From: Mycobacterium shinjukuense
GTDB taxonomy: Bacteria; Actinomycetota; Actinomycetes; Mycobacteriales; Mycobacteriaceae
Assembly (NCBI RefSeq): GCF_010730055.1
Contig: NZ_AP022575.1
Location: 4,440,021-4,504,020 of the forward strand
Length of the DNA: 64,000 bases
Direction: 5' to 3'
Each line of letters starts with the position of its first letter. Position 1 is the first letter of the stretch. The notes under the pieces are model-generated. The model did not search any database and had not been told where the DNA came from. It saw only the letters and a program-made list of their open reading frames with translations. Made by a program: the position numbers and the translations under genes. This document shows, one piece after another, positions 43,101 to 52,700 of the stretch.

Positions 43101-46100
43101 CCCGTCGACATTACCCTCGTCAACATCCCGGCGGCCCCGGGCTTCTTCAACTCCACCACCTTGCCGTCGTCGGGATTTTTCAACAGCGGCACCGGCAGCT
43201 CCTCGGGTTTCGGCAACGTCGGCGCCAACAATTCGGGCTGGCAGAACGTTTCCTTTGGGAGCCTCGGCAGCTCGGGTATCAAAAACTGGGGCGCGCTGGA
43301 TTCGGGTGTGGCGAACCTGGGCAACACCGTGTCGGGCTTTCTCAACACCAGCTCGCTGGACCTGTCCACGCCGGCCAACGTCTCGGGCCTCCAAAACATC
43401 GGCACCAACCTGGCGGGCCTGTTCCGCGACGGCGTGGCTGGGCCGTCGACCTTCAACCTGGGCCTCGCGAACGACGGCACCTTCAACGTGGGCTTCGGAA
43501 ACGTCGGGAACACCAACCTCGGATTGGGAAACACCGGCAGCGCCAACTTCGGCGGCGCAAACATTGGCATCTTCAATGCCGGCCTCGGAAACGCGGGCAG
43601 CTACAACGTCGGCGCCGGAAACCTGGGCAGCTACAACACCGGGTTTGCGAACTTGGGCAACTACAACATCGGCCTGGGAAACTTGGGCCCTTACAACGTG
43701 GGCTTCGGGAACTCCGGTGACTCCAACATCGGCTTCGGCAATACCGGTAGCGGCAATATCGGCATCGGGCTCACCGGCACCGGGCAGGTCGGCTTCGGCG
43801 CGCTGAACACCGGCAGCGGCAACACCGGCCTGTTCAACTCGGGCGCCAACAACGTCGGCCTGTTCAACTCTGGCACCGGAAACGTCGGTATCGGGAACTC
43901 GGGCAGCGGAAACTGGGGCATCGCGAACTCCGGTAAAATCAACACCGGGTTACTCAACGCCGGTGACGTCAACACCGGTTTCTTTAACGCCGGCAACGTC
44001 AACACCGGCATCGGCAACACCGGCAATTACAATTCCGGCAGCTTCAACGCCGGCAGCTTCAACACGCTCGGGTTCAACCCCGGCAAGTACAACACCGGCT
44101 ATTTGAACACCGGCGACTACAACACCGGCATGGGTAACTCGGGCAATGTTGACACCGGGGCTTTCATCGCCGGCAGTTACTCCAACGGCCTCTTGTGGAG
44201 GGGCGACTATCAGGGCCTGTACGGCGTTGACTGGGAAATCGTCATTCCGGACACCGCTATCCCCGTGGCCCTCGACGTGCAAATCCCGATTAACATCCCG
44301 ATCGACGCCACGCTCGGCACCATTTCCCTGCAGGGCTTCACCATTCCGGCATACCAGGCCGAGATCCGCTTTTTTGGCAGTCCTGACTTCCAGCTCATCA
44401 GCGTCGGTCCCCTTTTCATTCCCACCATCAGCATTGGCCTTCCGCCGATTACTGCCAACCTCGGCAGCCCAGGTACTGTTATCGATGTTGGTGGCAGCGG
44501 CGGCATCGGCCCGATCAGGATCCCGATCATCGACATCCCGGCGGCCCCGGGCTTTGGCAACTCGACCAGCACCCCGTCATCGGGCTTCTTCAACACCGGC
44601 ACCGGAAGTTCATCGGGCTTTGGAAACCTCGGCGCCAACCTGTCAGGCTTTTCCAACACTGCCTCCGGAAGCTCTGGAATCTCGGGTTACAAGAACCTCG
44701 GCGAGCTGGTATCGGGCGTGTCGAACCTCGGCAACACCGTCTCCGGCTTCCTCAACACGAGCGCGCTGGACCTCACCAAGGCGGCCAATGTGTCCGGCAT
44801 CGGGAACGTCGGCAGCCAAATTTCCGGCCTCTTTGATGGCGCGTCGAACTTCAACCTGGGCTTGGCAAACCACGGCACCCTGAATGCAGGCAGCGGAAAC
44901 GACGGCAGCTTCAACCTAGGCAGCGGAAACTTCGGCAGCTCCAATCTCGGCTTCGGAAACCGCGGCAGTTTCACCATTGGCTTTGGAAACGTGGGCAGCT
45001 ACAACATCGGTCCCGCGAACTTGGGAAGCTGCAATATCGGCGTCGCAAACTTGGGCAGCTACAACTTCGGCCTGGGCAACTTGGGAGCCTACAATGTTGG
45101 CCTCGGCAACTCCGGTGATTCCAATATCGGCTTCGGGAATACCGGCGTCAACAACATCGGCTTCGGGCTCACCGGTTCCGGACAGGTCGGGTTCGGCGCC
45201 TGGAACACGGGCAGCGGCAACATCGGCCTGTTCAACTCGGGCACCGGAAACATCGGCCTGTTCAACTCGGGCACCGGAAACATCGGGATCGGTAACTCGG
45301 GCACCGGCAACTTCGGCATCGGCAACCCCGGGTCCGGCAACACCGGCTTCGGCAACACGGGCTCCGCGAACTGGGGATTCGGGAACCCGGGCACCGGCAA
45401 TACCGGCTTTGGCAACATTGGGAGCTTCAACACGGGGCTGTTCAACACCGGCATGGTTAACACCGGCATCGCCAACCCCGGCGACTACAACACCGGCTCC
45501 TACAACACCGGCCACACCAACACCGGCGGGGTCAACGCGGGCAACTACAACACCGGCCACTTCAACACCGGCGACTACAACACCGGTCTGGCGAATTCGG
45601 GCAATTTCGACACCGGCGCGTTTATCTCCGGCAACTACAGCAACGGCTTTTTGTGGCGGGGTGACTACCAGGGTCTGTTTGGCCTCCAGGTCGGGATTGG
45701 CATTCCCGAGATCCCGCTGCTGAATATGGGCGTGAGCGTCCCCGTCAATATCCCGATCAACGTCAACATCCCTAACGCCACTATACCCGGCTTCACCATT
45801 CCCGAAATTCGTTTCAAGCTCCTTGACTCTGGCTACTTCACCATCGACCTCGGACCCATCGTGGTCCCGCCCGTGACCGTGACCATGCCAACGGCGACCG
45901 GTCTCGCCGGCGGACCGACTACGTCGATAAATATCGCGATCACCAGCGGCGTCGGACCCATCAGGATCCCGCTTATCGATATTCCGGCGGCTCCGGGTTT
46001 TGGGAATTCGACCTCCGGCCCGTCGTCGGGTTTCTTCAACAGCGGCACCGGCAGTTCTTCGGGCTTTGGTAACTTCGGGGCCAACAATTCGGGCTGGCAG

Positions 46101-49100
46101 AACTACTCCTGGGGGGACGTGGGCAGCTCGGGTCTGAGGAACTGGGGCGCGCTGCAATCGGGTGTGGCCAACCTGGGCAACACCGTGTCGGGCTTTTACA
46201 ACACCGGCACGGCGGGCTTGGCCGCCCCGGCCGAGGTGTCGGGCTTTGTCAATGTCGGCACCGACCTGGCGGGCGCGTTCCGCGACGCGGCCGGGACAAC
46301 CTTCAACGTGGGCCTGGCCAATCTGGGCGCGTTGAATGTGGGCTTGGGAAATGTTGGCGACTACAACCTGGGCAACGGCAACGTCGGCTCCTACAACCTG
46401 GGCAGCGGCAACCTGGGCGGCAGCAATGTCGGCGGCGGCAACATCGGCAGCGCCAACATCGGGTTCGGCAACGCCGGCCCGTCGGCGACCGCGGGCCTGT
46501 CCAACATCGGCTTGGGCAACATCGGCTCTTTCAACCTCGGCCTGGGCAACACCGGCGGCCACAACATCGGGTTGGGCAACACCGGCAACAACAACGTCGG
46601 TATCGGGCTCACCGGTGACAATCAGGTCGGGTTCGGCGCCTGGAACTCCGGCAGCGGCAACATCGGCCTGTTCAACTCCGGCACCAACAACATCGGCATC
46701 GGCAACTCCGGCACCGGCAACTTCGGCATCGGCAACTCCGGCAGCTTCAACACCGGCATCGGCAATGCCGGCAGCACCAACACCGGCTTGTTTAACACCG
46801 GTGCGGTCAACACCGGGCTGGCCAACTCCGGTGACTACAACACCGGCTGGTACAACATCGGTCATACCAATACCGGCATCGCCAACCCGGGTGACTACAA
46901 CACCGGCTTGTTCAACCCGGGCACCTACAGCACCGGCATTGCCAACGCGGGCCATCTCGACACCGGCGCCTTCATCACCGGCGACATGAACAACGGCCTG
47001 TTATGGAGGGGCAATTCCCAGGGGCTGATCGGCGCCAACTACACCATCCACGTCGCCGAAATCCCGGCGTTCCTCAACGTTGATATTCCCGTCAATATCC
47101 CAATTACCGCGACTTTCACTCCCGTGACTATCAATGCGTTCACGATTCCGGCAGTCCCCTACAGCGGCCTCAACGACGACTTGGGCGGCAAAGTCGCGGG
47201 CGATATTGGCCCCATCTCCTTCTCCAGCATCTCGTTTAGCTTTGCCAACCCCTCGGTGAGCCTCAACGTGGGCAACCCCGACGGTTCGACGGTGATCAAC
47301 ATCGTCGGCACCGGCGGACTGGGCCCGGTCGACATTACCCTCATCAATATCGCGGCGGCCCCGGGCTTCTTCAACTCCACCACCTTGCCGTCGTCGGGAT
47401 TTTTCAACAGCGGCACCGGCAGCTCCTCGGGTTTCGGCAACGTCGGCGCCAACAATTCGGGCTGGCAGAACGTTTCCTTTGGGAGCCTCGGCAGCTCGGG
47501 TATCAAAAACTGGGGCGCGCTGGATTCGGGTGTGGCGAACCTGGGCAACACCGTGTCGGGCTTTCTCAACACCAGCTCGCTGGACCTGTCCACGCCGGCC
47601 AACGTCTCGGGCCTCCAAAACATCGGCACCAACCTGGCGGGCCTGTTCCGCGACGGCCCGGGCGGCACGACGTTCAACCTCGGCCTGGCAAACCGCGGCA
47701 TCGTCAACCTGGGCAGCGCCAACATCGGCGACTACAACCTGGGAAGCGCAAACGTCGGTGGATTCAACCTGGGCAGCGCCAACCTCGGCTCCTTCAACTT
47801 GGGAAGCGCAAACATCGGCAATGCCAACGTTGGCCTGGGCAATGTCGGCAGCAACAACGTCGGCTTTGGCAACACCGGTCCGCTGCTGACCGCCGGCATG
47901 CACAACATTGGCCTTGGCAACACCGGCAGCAACAACGTCGGCTTCGGCAACAGCGGCGACGGCAACATCGGCTTCGGCAACTCCGGCAACAACAACGTCG
48001 GCATCGGGCTCACCGGTGACAACCAGCGCGGCTTCGGCGCCTGGAACTCCGGCAGCGGCAATATCGGCTTGTTCAACTCCGGCACCAACAACGTCGGCAT
48101 CGGCAACTCGGGCACCGGAAACTTCGGCGTCGGCAACTCCGGGAACGACAACACCGGCATCGGCAACACCGGCAGCGCCAACACCGGCCTGTTTAACACC
48201 GGGCTTGCCAACACCGGCATCGGCAACTCCGGCAACTACAACACCGGGATCGGCAACGCGGGCGAAGCCAACACCGGCAGTTTCAACAGCGGCGATCACA
48301 ACACGGCCGGCATGAACTCGGGCAACTACAACACGGGCTACCTCAATGGTGGCGACTACAACACCGGCATAGCAAACGGCGGCAATGTGAACACCGGTGC
48401 CCTCAACTCCGGCAGCTACAACAACGGCTTCTTGTGGCGCGGCGATCACCAGGGCCTGATCAGCTTCGGCTACGCGGTTACGATTCCCGAAATCCCCTAC
48501 CACTACGACATCGAGAGCGACATCTTAGTACCGATCAAGGGCTACATCGGCGAAATTACGCAGAATGAGTTCACGATTTCCAAGATACCTATAAAGGTCC
48601 AGTTGGAACAGAAGATCTGCTACCCCTATTGGAAGCCTCCGTTCTATAGGTGTCATACGATCCACATAACTGTCTACGACGGTCATATCGGCGGGTGGAC
48701 CGTCGATTCGAGTGTGCTATTAGACCAAACTCCGGTTGATTACCTGTTGCACGAAGCGTTTGACTTTTCCGGCCACGGCAGCTTGGGCGGTCCCATCACC
48801 TTCGGCTTCGGCTACCAGCCCAGTCCCGGATTCTTCAACTCGACGGACACGCCGTCGTCGGGCTTGTTCAACTCCGGCACAGGTAGCTCGTCGGGTTTCT
48901 TCAACTCGGGTGCCGGAAGTCTGTCGGGCGTGCTGAACAGGGGTGCTGGTCATTCAGGCCTCTGGAACGCCGGCAACGTAGCGGACTCGGGCTTCTTGAA
49001 CGTCGGCACGATGGAGTCGGGCGTGCTGAACATGGGCAACACCGTTTCCGGTCTCTTCAACACGAGCACCGCCAACATGGCGACGCAAGCATTCGTCTCC

Positions 49101-49160
49101 GGAGTCGGCAACAAAGGCCAAGAAATTGCAGGATTCTTCCACGATTTTAAGCTGTCATAG
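40137..49160 (+). CDS. giant PPE-MPTR protein (3007 residues)
   Basis: A PPE-family protein, probably an ESX-5-exported surface or secreted protein. The PPE domain (about 1-180) begins with NFAVLPPEVNSARLYMGAG and has the WQGP motif. MPTR blocks of NxGxGNxG-type pentapeptides follow. They are interrupted by six non-repeat insert domains of about 105-135 residues, at approximately 41461-41780, 42787-43140, 44200-44560, 45655-45995, 47005-47360 and 48436-48835. Inserts 1-5 share a beta-rich pattern with IP-rich strands (EIPL...IPVNIPI) ending in IPAAPGF-NST. Insert 6 is divergent and holds two Cys (ICYPYW, YRCHT). The start has GAGGA upstream. The frame is intact over 9 kb despite the repeats. 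Promoter copy 2 lies upstream. Confidence 0.95.
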   Translation: MNFAVLPPEVNSARLYMGAGLGPMLEAAAAWDGLAVELGLAATSFGSVTSALVGAAWQGPASVAMTSVAAPYLGWLRAAAAQAEQAAAQARVAAAAFEAARAATVHPALISANRAQLVSLVRSNVLGQNAPAIAAAEAQYELMWAQDVAAMFDYHTGASAMASALTPFSQRLAGLAGQMASASAGSAVPASAAVTAASQAAVGPFHNLGLANVGAGNVGNANIGDFNFGSGNLGNSNFGFGNVGSNNIGFGNAGPLLTVGIHNIGFGNTGSGNIGFGNTGNNNIGFGNTGNGNNGIGLSGDNLWGFGGWNSGSANIGFFNSGTGNIGIGNSGTGNWGIGNSGTGNFGIGNPGNGNTGIGNTGAVNTGFFNAGTVNSGVANVGSFNTGNFNTGSFNTGSVNPGDYNTGYFNRGNYNTGLFNTGNVNTGAFNSGDFNNGFFVSGDNRNQIAVNLDVKIPTVPINAKFSIPVNMTRQFGGTTVTIPGYFYPQHYFLDGFFYFGPFDLPQSAITIPLVTLTIGGPTTNIDITIAGALEGRTIHIIDIPAAPGFGNSTSGPSSGFFNSGTGSSSGFGNFGANNSGWQNYSWGDVGSSGLRNWGALQSGVANLGNTVSGFYNTGTAGLAAPAEVSGFVNVGTDLAGAFRDAAGTTFNVGLANLGALNVGLGNVGDYNLGNGNVGSYNLGSGNLGGSNVGGGNIGSANIGFGNAGPSATAGLSNIGLGNIGSFNLGLGNTGGHNIGLGNTGNNNVGIGLTGDNQVGFGAWNSGSGNIGLFNSGTNNIGIGNSGTGNFGIGNSGSFNTGIGNAGSTNTGLFNTGAVNTGLANSGDYNTGWYNIGHTNTGIANPGDYNTGLFNPGTYSTGIANAGHLDTGAFITGDMNNGLLWRGNSQGLIGANYTIHVPEIPLHVVGTIPINIPITATFTNTVFSGMTIHDVPFGFLNFGPLRAFEGTIESLTIPQVTITGPTPAPKATIGGPSTSIDITGFGSIGPVDITLVNIPAAPGFFNSTTLPSSGFFNSGTGSSSGFGNVGANNSGWQNVSFGSLGSSGIKNWGALDSGVANLGNTVSGFLNTSSLDLSTPANVSGLQNIGTNLAGLFRDGVAGPSTFNLGLANDGTFNVGFGNVGNTNLGLGNTGSANFGGANIGIFNAGLGNAGSYNVGAGNLGSYNTGFANLGNYNIGLGNLGPYNVGFGNSGDSNIGFGNTGSGNIGIGLTGTGQVGFGALNTGSGNTGLFNSGANNVGLFNSGTGNVGIGNSGSGNWGIANSGKINTGLLNAGDVNTGFFNAGNVNTGIGNTGNYNSGSFNAGSFNTLGFNPGKYNTGYLNTGDYNTGMGNSGNVDTGAFIAGSYSNGLLWRGDYQGLYGVDWEIVIPDTAIPVALDVQIPINIPIDATLGTISLQGFTIPAYQAEIRFFGSPDFQLISVGPLFIPTISIGLPPITANLGSPGTVIDVGGSGGIGPIRIPIIDIPAAPGFGNSTSTPSSGFFNTGTGSSSGFGNLGANLSGFSNTASGSSGISGYKNLGELVSGVSNLGNTVSGFLNTSALDLTKAANVSGIGNVGSQISGLFDGASNFNLGLANHGTLNAGSGNDGSFNLGSGNFGSSNLGFGNRGSFTIGFGNVGSYNIGPANLGSCNIGVANLGSYNFGLGNLGAYNVGLGNSGDSNIGFGNTGVNNIGFGLTGSGQVGFGAWNTGSGNIGLFNSGTGNIGLFNSGTGNIGIGNSGTGNFGIGNPGSGNTGFGNTGSANWGFGNPGTGNTGFGNIGSFNTGLFNTGMVNTGIANPGDYNTGSYNTGHTNTGGVNAGNYNTGHFNTGDYNTGLANSGNFDTGAFISGNYSNGFLWRGDYQGLFGLQVGIGIPEIPLLNMGVSVPVNIPINVNIPNATIPGFTIPEIRFKLLDSGYFTIDLGPIVVPPVTVTMPTATGLAGGPTTSINIAITSGVGPIRIPLIDIPAAPGFGNSTSGPSSGFFNSGTGSSSGFGNFGANNSGWQNYSWGDVGSSGLRNWGALQSGVANLGNTVSGFYNTGTAGLAAPAEVSGFVNVGTDLAGAFRDAAGTTFNVGLANLGALNVGLGNVGDYNLGNGNVGSYNLGSGNLGGSNVGGGNIGSANIGFGNAGPSATAGLSNIGLGNIGSFNLGLGNTGGHNIGLGNTGNNNVGIGLTGDNQVGFGAWNSGSGNIGLFNSGTNNIGIGNSGTGNFGIGNSGSFNTGIGNAGSTNTGLFNTGAVNTGLANSGDYNTGWYNIGHTNTGIANPGDYNTGLFNPGTYSTGIANAGHLDTGAFITGDMNNGLLWRGNSQGLIGANYTIHVAEIPAFLNVDIPVNIPITATFTPVTINAFTIPAVPYSGLNDDLGGKVAGDIGPISFSSISFSFANPSVSLNVGNPDGSTVINIVGTGGLGPVDITLINIAAAPGFFNSTTLPSSGFFNSGTGSSSGFGNVGANNSGWQNVSFGSLGSSGIKNWGALDSGVANLGNTVSGFLNTSSLDLSTPANVSGLQNIGTNLAGLFRDGPGGTTFNLGLANRGIVNLGSANIGDYNLGSANVGGFNLGSANLGSFNLGSANIGNANVGLGNVGSNNVGFGNTGPLLTAGMHNIGLGNTGSNNVGFGNSGDGNIGFGNSGNNNVGIGLTGDNQRGFGAWNSGSGNIGLFNSGTNNVGIGNSGTGNFGVGNSGNDNTGIGNTGSANTGLFNTGLANTGIGNSGNYNTGIGNAGEANTGSFNSGDHNTAGMNSGNYNTGYLNGGDYNTGIANGGNVNTGALNSGSYNNGFLWRGDHQGLISFGYAVTIPEIPYHYDIESDILVPIKGYIGEITQNEFTISKIPIKVQLEQKICYPYWKPPFYRCHTIHITVYDGHIGGWTVDSSVLLDQTPVDYLLHEAFDFSGHGSLGGPITFGFGYQPSPGFFNSTDTPSSGLFNSGTGSSSGFFNSGAGSLSGVLNRGAGHSGLWNAGNVADSGFLNVGTMESGVLNMGNTVSGLFNTSTANMATQAFVSGVGNKGQEIAGFFHDFKLS
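41757..42836 (+). repeat. 1080-bp exact internal duplication, copy 1
   Basis: Matches 45975-47054 at a constant offset of 4218 bp with no difference found by reading both copies. All overlapping frames also translate identically. It spans the end of insert domain 1, a whole MPTR block and the start of insert 2. The length is 360 codons, so the frame is preserved. Confidence 0.9.
43131..43433 (+). repeat. 303-bp internal duplication, copy 1
   Basis: Matches 47355-47657 at an offset of 4224 bp. It follows the variable central part of insert 2 and ends in a shared TTCCGCGACGGC, after which the copies diverge. Confidence 0.85.
45975..47054 (+). repeat. 1080-bp exact internal duplication, copy 2
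   Basis: Second copy of 41757-42836. Divergence begins at 47055, where the downstream insert domain starts its variable part (GTCGCCGAA in place of GTCCCCGAA). Confidence 0.9.
47355..47657 (+). repeat. 303-bp internal duplication, copy 2
   Basis: Second copy of 43131-43433. The 300-bp stretch between this and the 1080-bp copy differs in sequence from its counterpart, so only the middle of the insert domain has been replaced or retained. Confidence 0.85.
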
Positions 49161-49780
49161 TTGATTCTTACGAGTCGTCCGCCAACGGCGTCACAGTAAA
49201 GGCTATGCACACAATACGCAAATACTTTCTAGTAGACGCCGATCCGTAGGCGTCCTAATGTGGCTCTGTGGCACATCGTGCTGACCGGAACCCGGGCCTC
49301 CGGGCGGGTTACTATGCCGCCACCCACGCAATGCGGTGCTCGGCATGGGTCTGCACAAATACTCAAGCGGCCAGTCCAGGGTGCTGCGTGATTACCCATC
49401 GAGATAAACAGGGTATTTAATCCCAAGTGCTGTCGCAGTGCATAGCGACAACGGGGAGTTGACGCCGAACCTTTCGCGACCAAACCTGGACCACCCGCTG
49501 TTGAACGCGGTGCGAAAAAGTGCCGCAATGCGTGCCCACGCCGTACTGGGAACCATGACGAAGACCGCGATTCCGTATCGGGTGCCCTACCCGCAGACGA
49601 TGCCCACCCAGGAGACCACACCCACCCGCGGGATTCCCAACGGGCCCTACTAGACCCGAGGTTTCGGAACGCCTTGTTGGCCGCCGACGGGGGCAGCTAA
49701 CACCGATATCGCCGATGCGACCGCGACGAGTCGGCCGATGGTGCTCGAATGGCGTGGGCGGGATGTGGCATCGGAGTCGG
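49161..49780. other. intergenic region between PPE-MPTR and PE_PGRS
   Basis: About 620 bp. It contains promoter module copy 3 (49210-49261) with no recognisable PE, PPE or Esx gene downstream on that strand. A 71-codon frame at 49438-49653 has no domain and is not counted as a gene. No terminator was seen. Confidence 0.55.
49210..49261 (+). promoter_or_regulatory. PE/PPE promoter module, copy 3 (orphan)
   Basis: TACTTTCTAG, TAGACG (49233-49238), 17-bp spacer, TAATGT (49256-49261). The upstream box is degenerate and the -10 differs from the other copies. It points into sequence with no gene on that strand, so it may mark a lost PE/PPE gene or drive an RNA. Confidence 0.5.
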
Positions 49781-52700
49781 CTAACGCTGACCGGGGCTGC
49801 CGTTCGTACCGGGCGTGCCGTCGGTGCCGTCGAGGCCGCTGGCGCCCGCGGAGCCGGCGATGCCGGGGGAGCCAGCGCTGCCCGTGCCTGCCACGGCTCC
49901 GGCAGCGCCGGCGGCGCCACCGGCGCCGCCGGCGCCGCCAAGACCGCGCTGGCCCAGCGCGCCGCCGGCGCCGCCGGGGCCTGGCAGGCCGCCGGATCCG
50001 GCCGGGCCGCCGTTGCCGCCGCTTCCGCCGTTGCCGCCGTTTTGGCCGTTCGTGCCGTTGCCGCCGTTGCCGCCGTTGCCGCCGTTGCCGGCGGTCCCGG
50101 TGGCGCCGCTGGCGATACTGCCGCCGTTGCCGCCGGCTCCGCCGGCACCGCCGGCGGCGCCGTTGCCGCCGCCGCCGCCGGCTCCGCCGGCCCCGCCGTG
50201 ACCACCGTTTCCGCCGTTGCCGCCGCCCGCGCCGCCATTGCCGCCCCTGCCGCCGTTGCCGCCGCTGCCGTTGCTGCTGTCGCCGACGACGCCGTTTCCG
50301 CCGTTTCCGCCGTTGCCGGCGGTGCCGCTGGCGCCGGAAGCGATGTTTCCACCGTTTCCGCCGTTGCCGCCGACGCCGCCACTTCCGAAGCCCTCCGGGC
50401 TGAGCCCGGCGTTGCCGCCGTGGCCACCATTGCCGGCGGTGCTGAGGCTGGTTCCGCTTGCCGTGACGTCGCCGCCGGCACCGCCGTTGCCGCCGGCCCC
50501 AAATTGCCCGCCGTTGCCGCCGTTTCCGCCGTCACCTCCGTTAGCCAGCCCGGAAGAGCTGGTGTTTGCGGCGCTACCGCCGTCGCCGCCGTTGCCGCCT
50601 GGCGCGAAATCCCCGCCGAGCCCGCCGTCGCCGCCGCGTCCACCCTGGGCGGTGGTGGCTGACGAACTGCTGTCGGCAAAGCCGTTTCCGCCGTTTCCGC
50701 CTTGCTGGATGTTAAGCGGGTCAAACGTTGTGGTGCCGGGGGTGCCGGGTCCGCCGTCGGGTATCGTCGCGGTGCCGTCGGTGCCGTTCGCCGCTTGCGA
50801 GTCGACCCGGGGAGTGTCGTTCTCGGCGCTGGCGCCGATGCCGCCGGCGCCGCCCGCCCCGCCGTTGCCGCCGTTGCCGCCATGGCCCTGGCTGCCGGGG
50901 CTGCCGCCGGTGCCGCCGGCAGCACCGCCCTTGCCAGGCTCGCCGCCGGCTGAGCCGTTACCGCCAACACCGCCGTTGCCGCCGGAGGACGTGGGTGGCA
51001 CATTGTCTGGGCTGACGAGTGAGCCATTGGTACCAGCTCTACCGGCTCCACCGTTTCCGCCCGCCCCGCCATTTCCACCATTTCCGCCGCTTCCCCCGGC
51101 TACGCCGCCGGCGAGGGCTCCGCCGTCGCCGCCGTTGCCGCCGAGGCCGGCGACACCGCCGTTCCCGCCGTCCCCGCCGTTGCCGGCGACTCCGAGGATG
51201 CCGCCGACCGCGCCGGCGCCGCCGTTCCCGCCGGCGCCGGCAGCACCACCGGCGCCACCATTTCCACCGGCACCGCCGGTTCCGCCGGTGCCGCCGGAAG
51301 CACCACCGGCACCGCCCTGGCCGCCGGCGCCGGCGACGCCCCCGGGTCCTCCGGCACCGCCATTGCCTGCGGCGAAAGTCGCGTCGTCGCCCGCGCCCGC
51401 CCGCCGTCCGCCGCGGCGCCGCGGTGCCGGTGCCGCCGGTACCGCCGGTGGCACCGATTCCGCCGGCGGCCCCGCCGGCGCCGCCGGGGCCGCCGTTGCC
51501 ACCGTTGCCGCCGAGGCCGCCGATGCCGCCGTTGTTGGACGAGGTACCGGCTACGCCGGCCGCACCGTTGCCGCCGTTTCCGCCGTCGCCCCCGGCGCCG
51601 CCGGCGCCACCAAAGCCACCGTTGCCAGCGGTGGCACCGATTCCGCCGGCGGCCCCGCCGGCGCCGCCGGGGCCGCCGGCGCCACCGTTGCCGCCGAAAC
51701 CGCCGATGCCGCCGTTGTTGGACGAGGTACCGGCTACGCCGGCCGCACCGCGGCCGCCGTGTGCGCCGGCGCCACCGTCGCCGCCGGTGCCGCCGTTGCC
51801 GCCGTTGCCAGCGGTGGCGCCGGTTCCGCCGGCTGCCCCGCCGGTGCCGCCGTCCCCGCCTGCGCCGCCCATCGTGCCGTCACATCCCGTTCCGCCGCCG
51901 TCCGCCGTGTCCACCGTGTCCACCCACCGTTCCCCCGCCACCCCACCCCTGCCTGCCTGGCCACCCTTTCCTGCCGGCATCCCGGGTGCGCCGTGCCGAC
52001 AGCGCCGTTCGCGCCGTTACCGCCGGCACCTCCGCCCGCCCCGCCAGCGCCGGACCCCTGGCGGGCCACCTCCGGCGCCACGCCGCGCGCCTGCGTTGCC
52101 GCCGGCCCGCCAGACCACCGTTTCCACCATCGCCGCCGGCGCCGCGGCCACCGCCGGCGGCCGCCGTTCCGTTCCCGCGCCGCCGGCGCCGGCCCCGCCG
52201 ATTTTCCGCCGTGCCGCCGCCTGCCGCCGCCGCCGGCGCCACCGCCGATCGCGGCTCCGCCACCGCCGGTCCGCCGCTGTGACGGTGCCGGACATGCCGC
52301 TGCCTGCCTCGGCGCTTACGCCATTCAAGCCATTGCCCCCGGTTCCGCCGGTTCCGCCAACGCCACCGGTGCCTGCGGCGCCGGCTGGCCGCTCAACATG
52401 CGCGCGCGCCGGCGCCGGTGCCGGTGCCCCGGCGCCGCCGGTGCCGCCGACACCGGCATGCACGCTGGACGAGGCGTCGCCGCCGGCACCACCGCTGCCA
52501 CCCATGCCGCCGCTGCCGCCGGGGCCGCCGGACCCGCCATGGCCGAACAGCAACGGGCCCGAACCACCGGCCCCGCCGTTACCCCCGTTTCCGCCGAGCC
52601 CACCGACACCGCCGCTGTCACCGGCAGCGGCCGCCGCTGCACCCGCGCCGCCCGCGCCGCCGGCCCCGCCGGCCCCGCCGGCGCCGCCGCTGGTCAACAA

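Noticed and set aside
44916..46955. 679-codon minus-strand frame opposite the PPE-MPTR gene
   Set aside because: The repeated V/A/G pattern mirrors the MPTR repeats on the other strand, and identical copies recur at the internal duplication.
40800..48450. Possible CRISPR-like array because of regular short repeats
   Set aside because: Repeats keep the codon frame (NxGxGNxG) and have no unique spacers or palindromic units; they are MPTR coding repeats.
49438..49653. 71-codon plus-strand frame downstream of orphan promoter copy 3
   Set aside because: It has no domain, no ribosome binding site and is not conserved in pattern; kept as intergenic.
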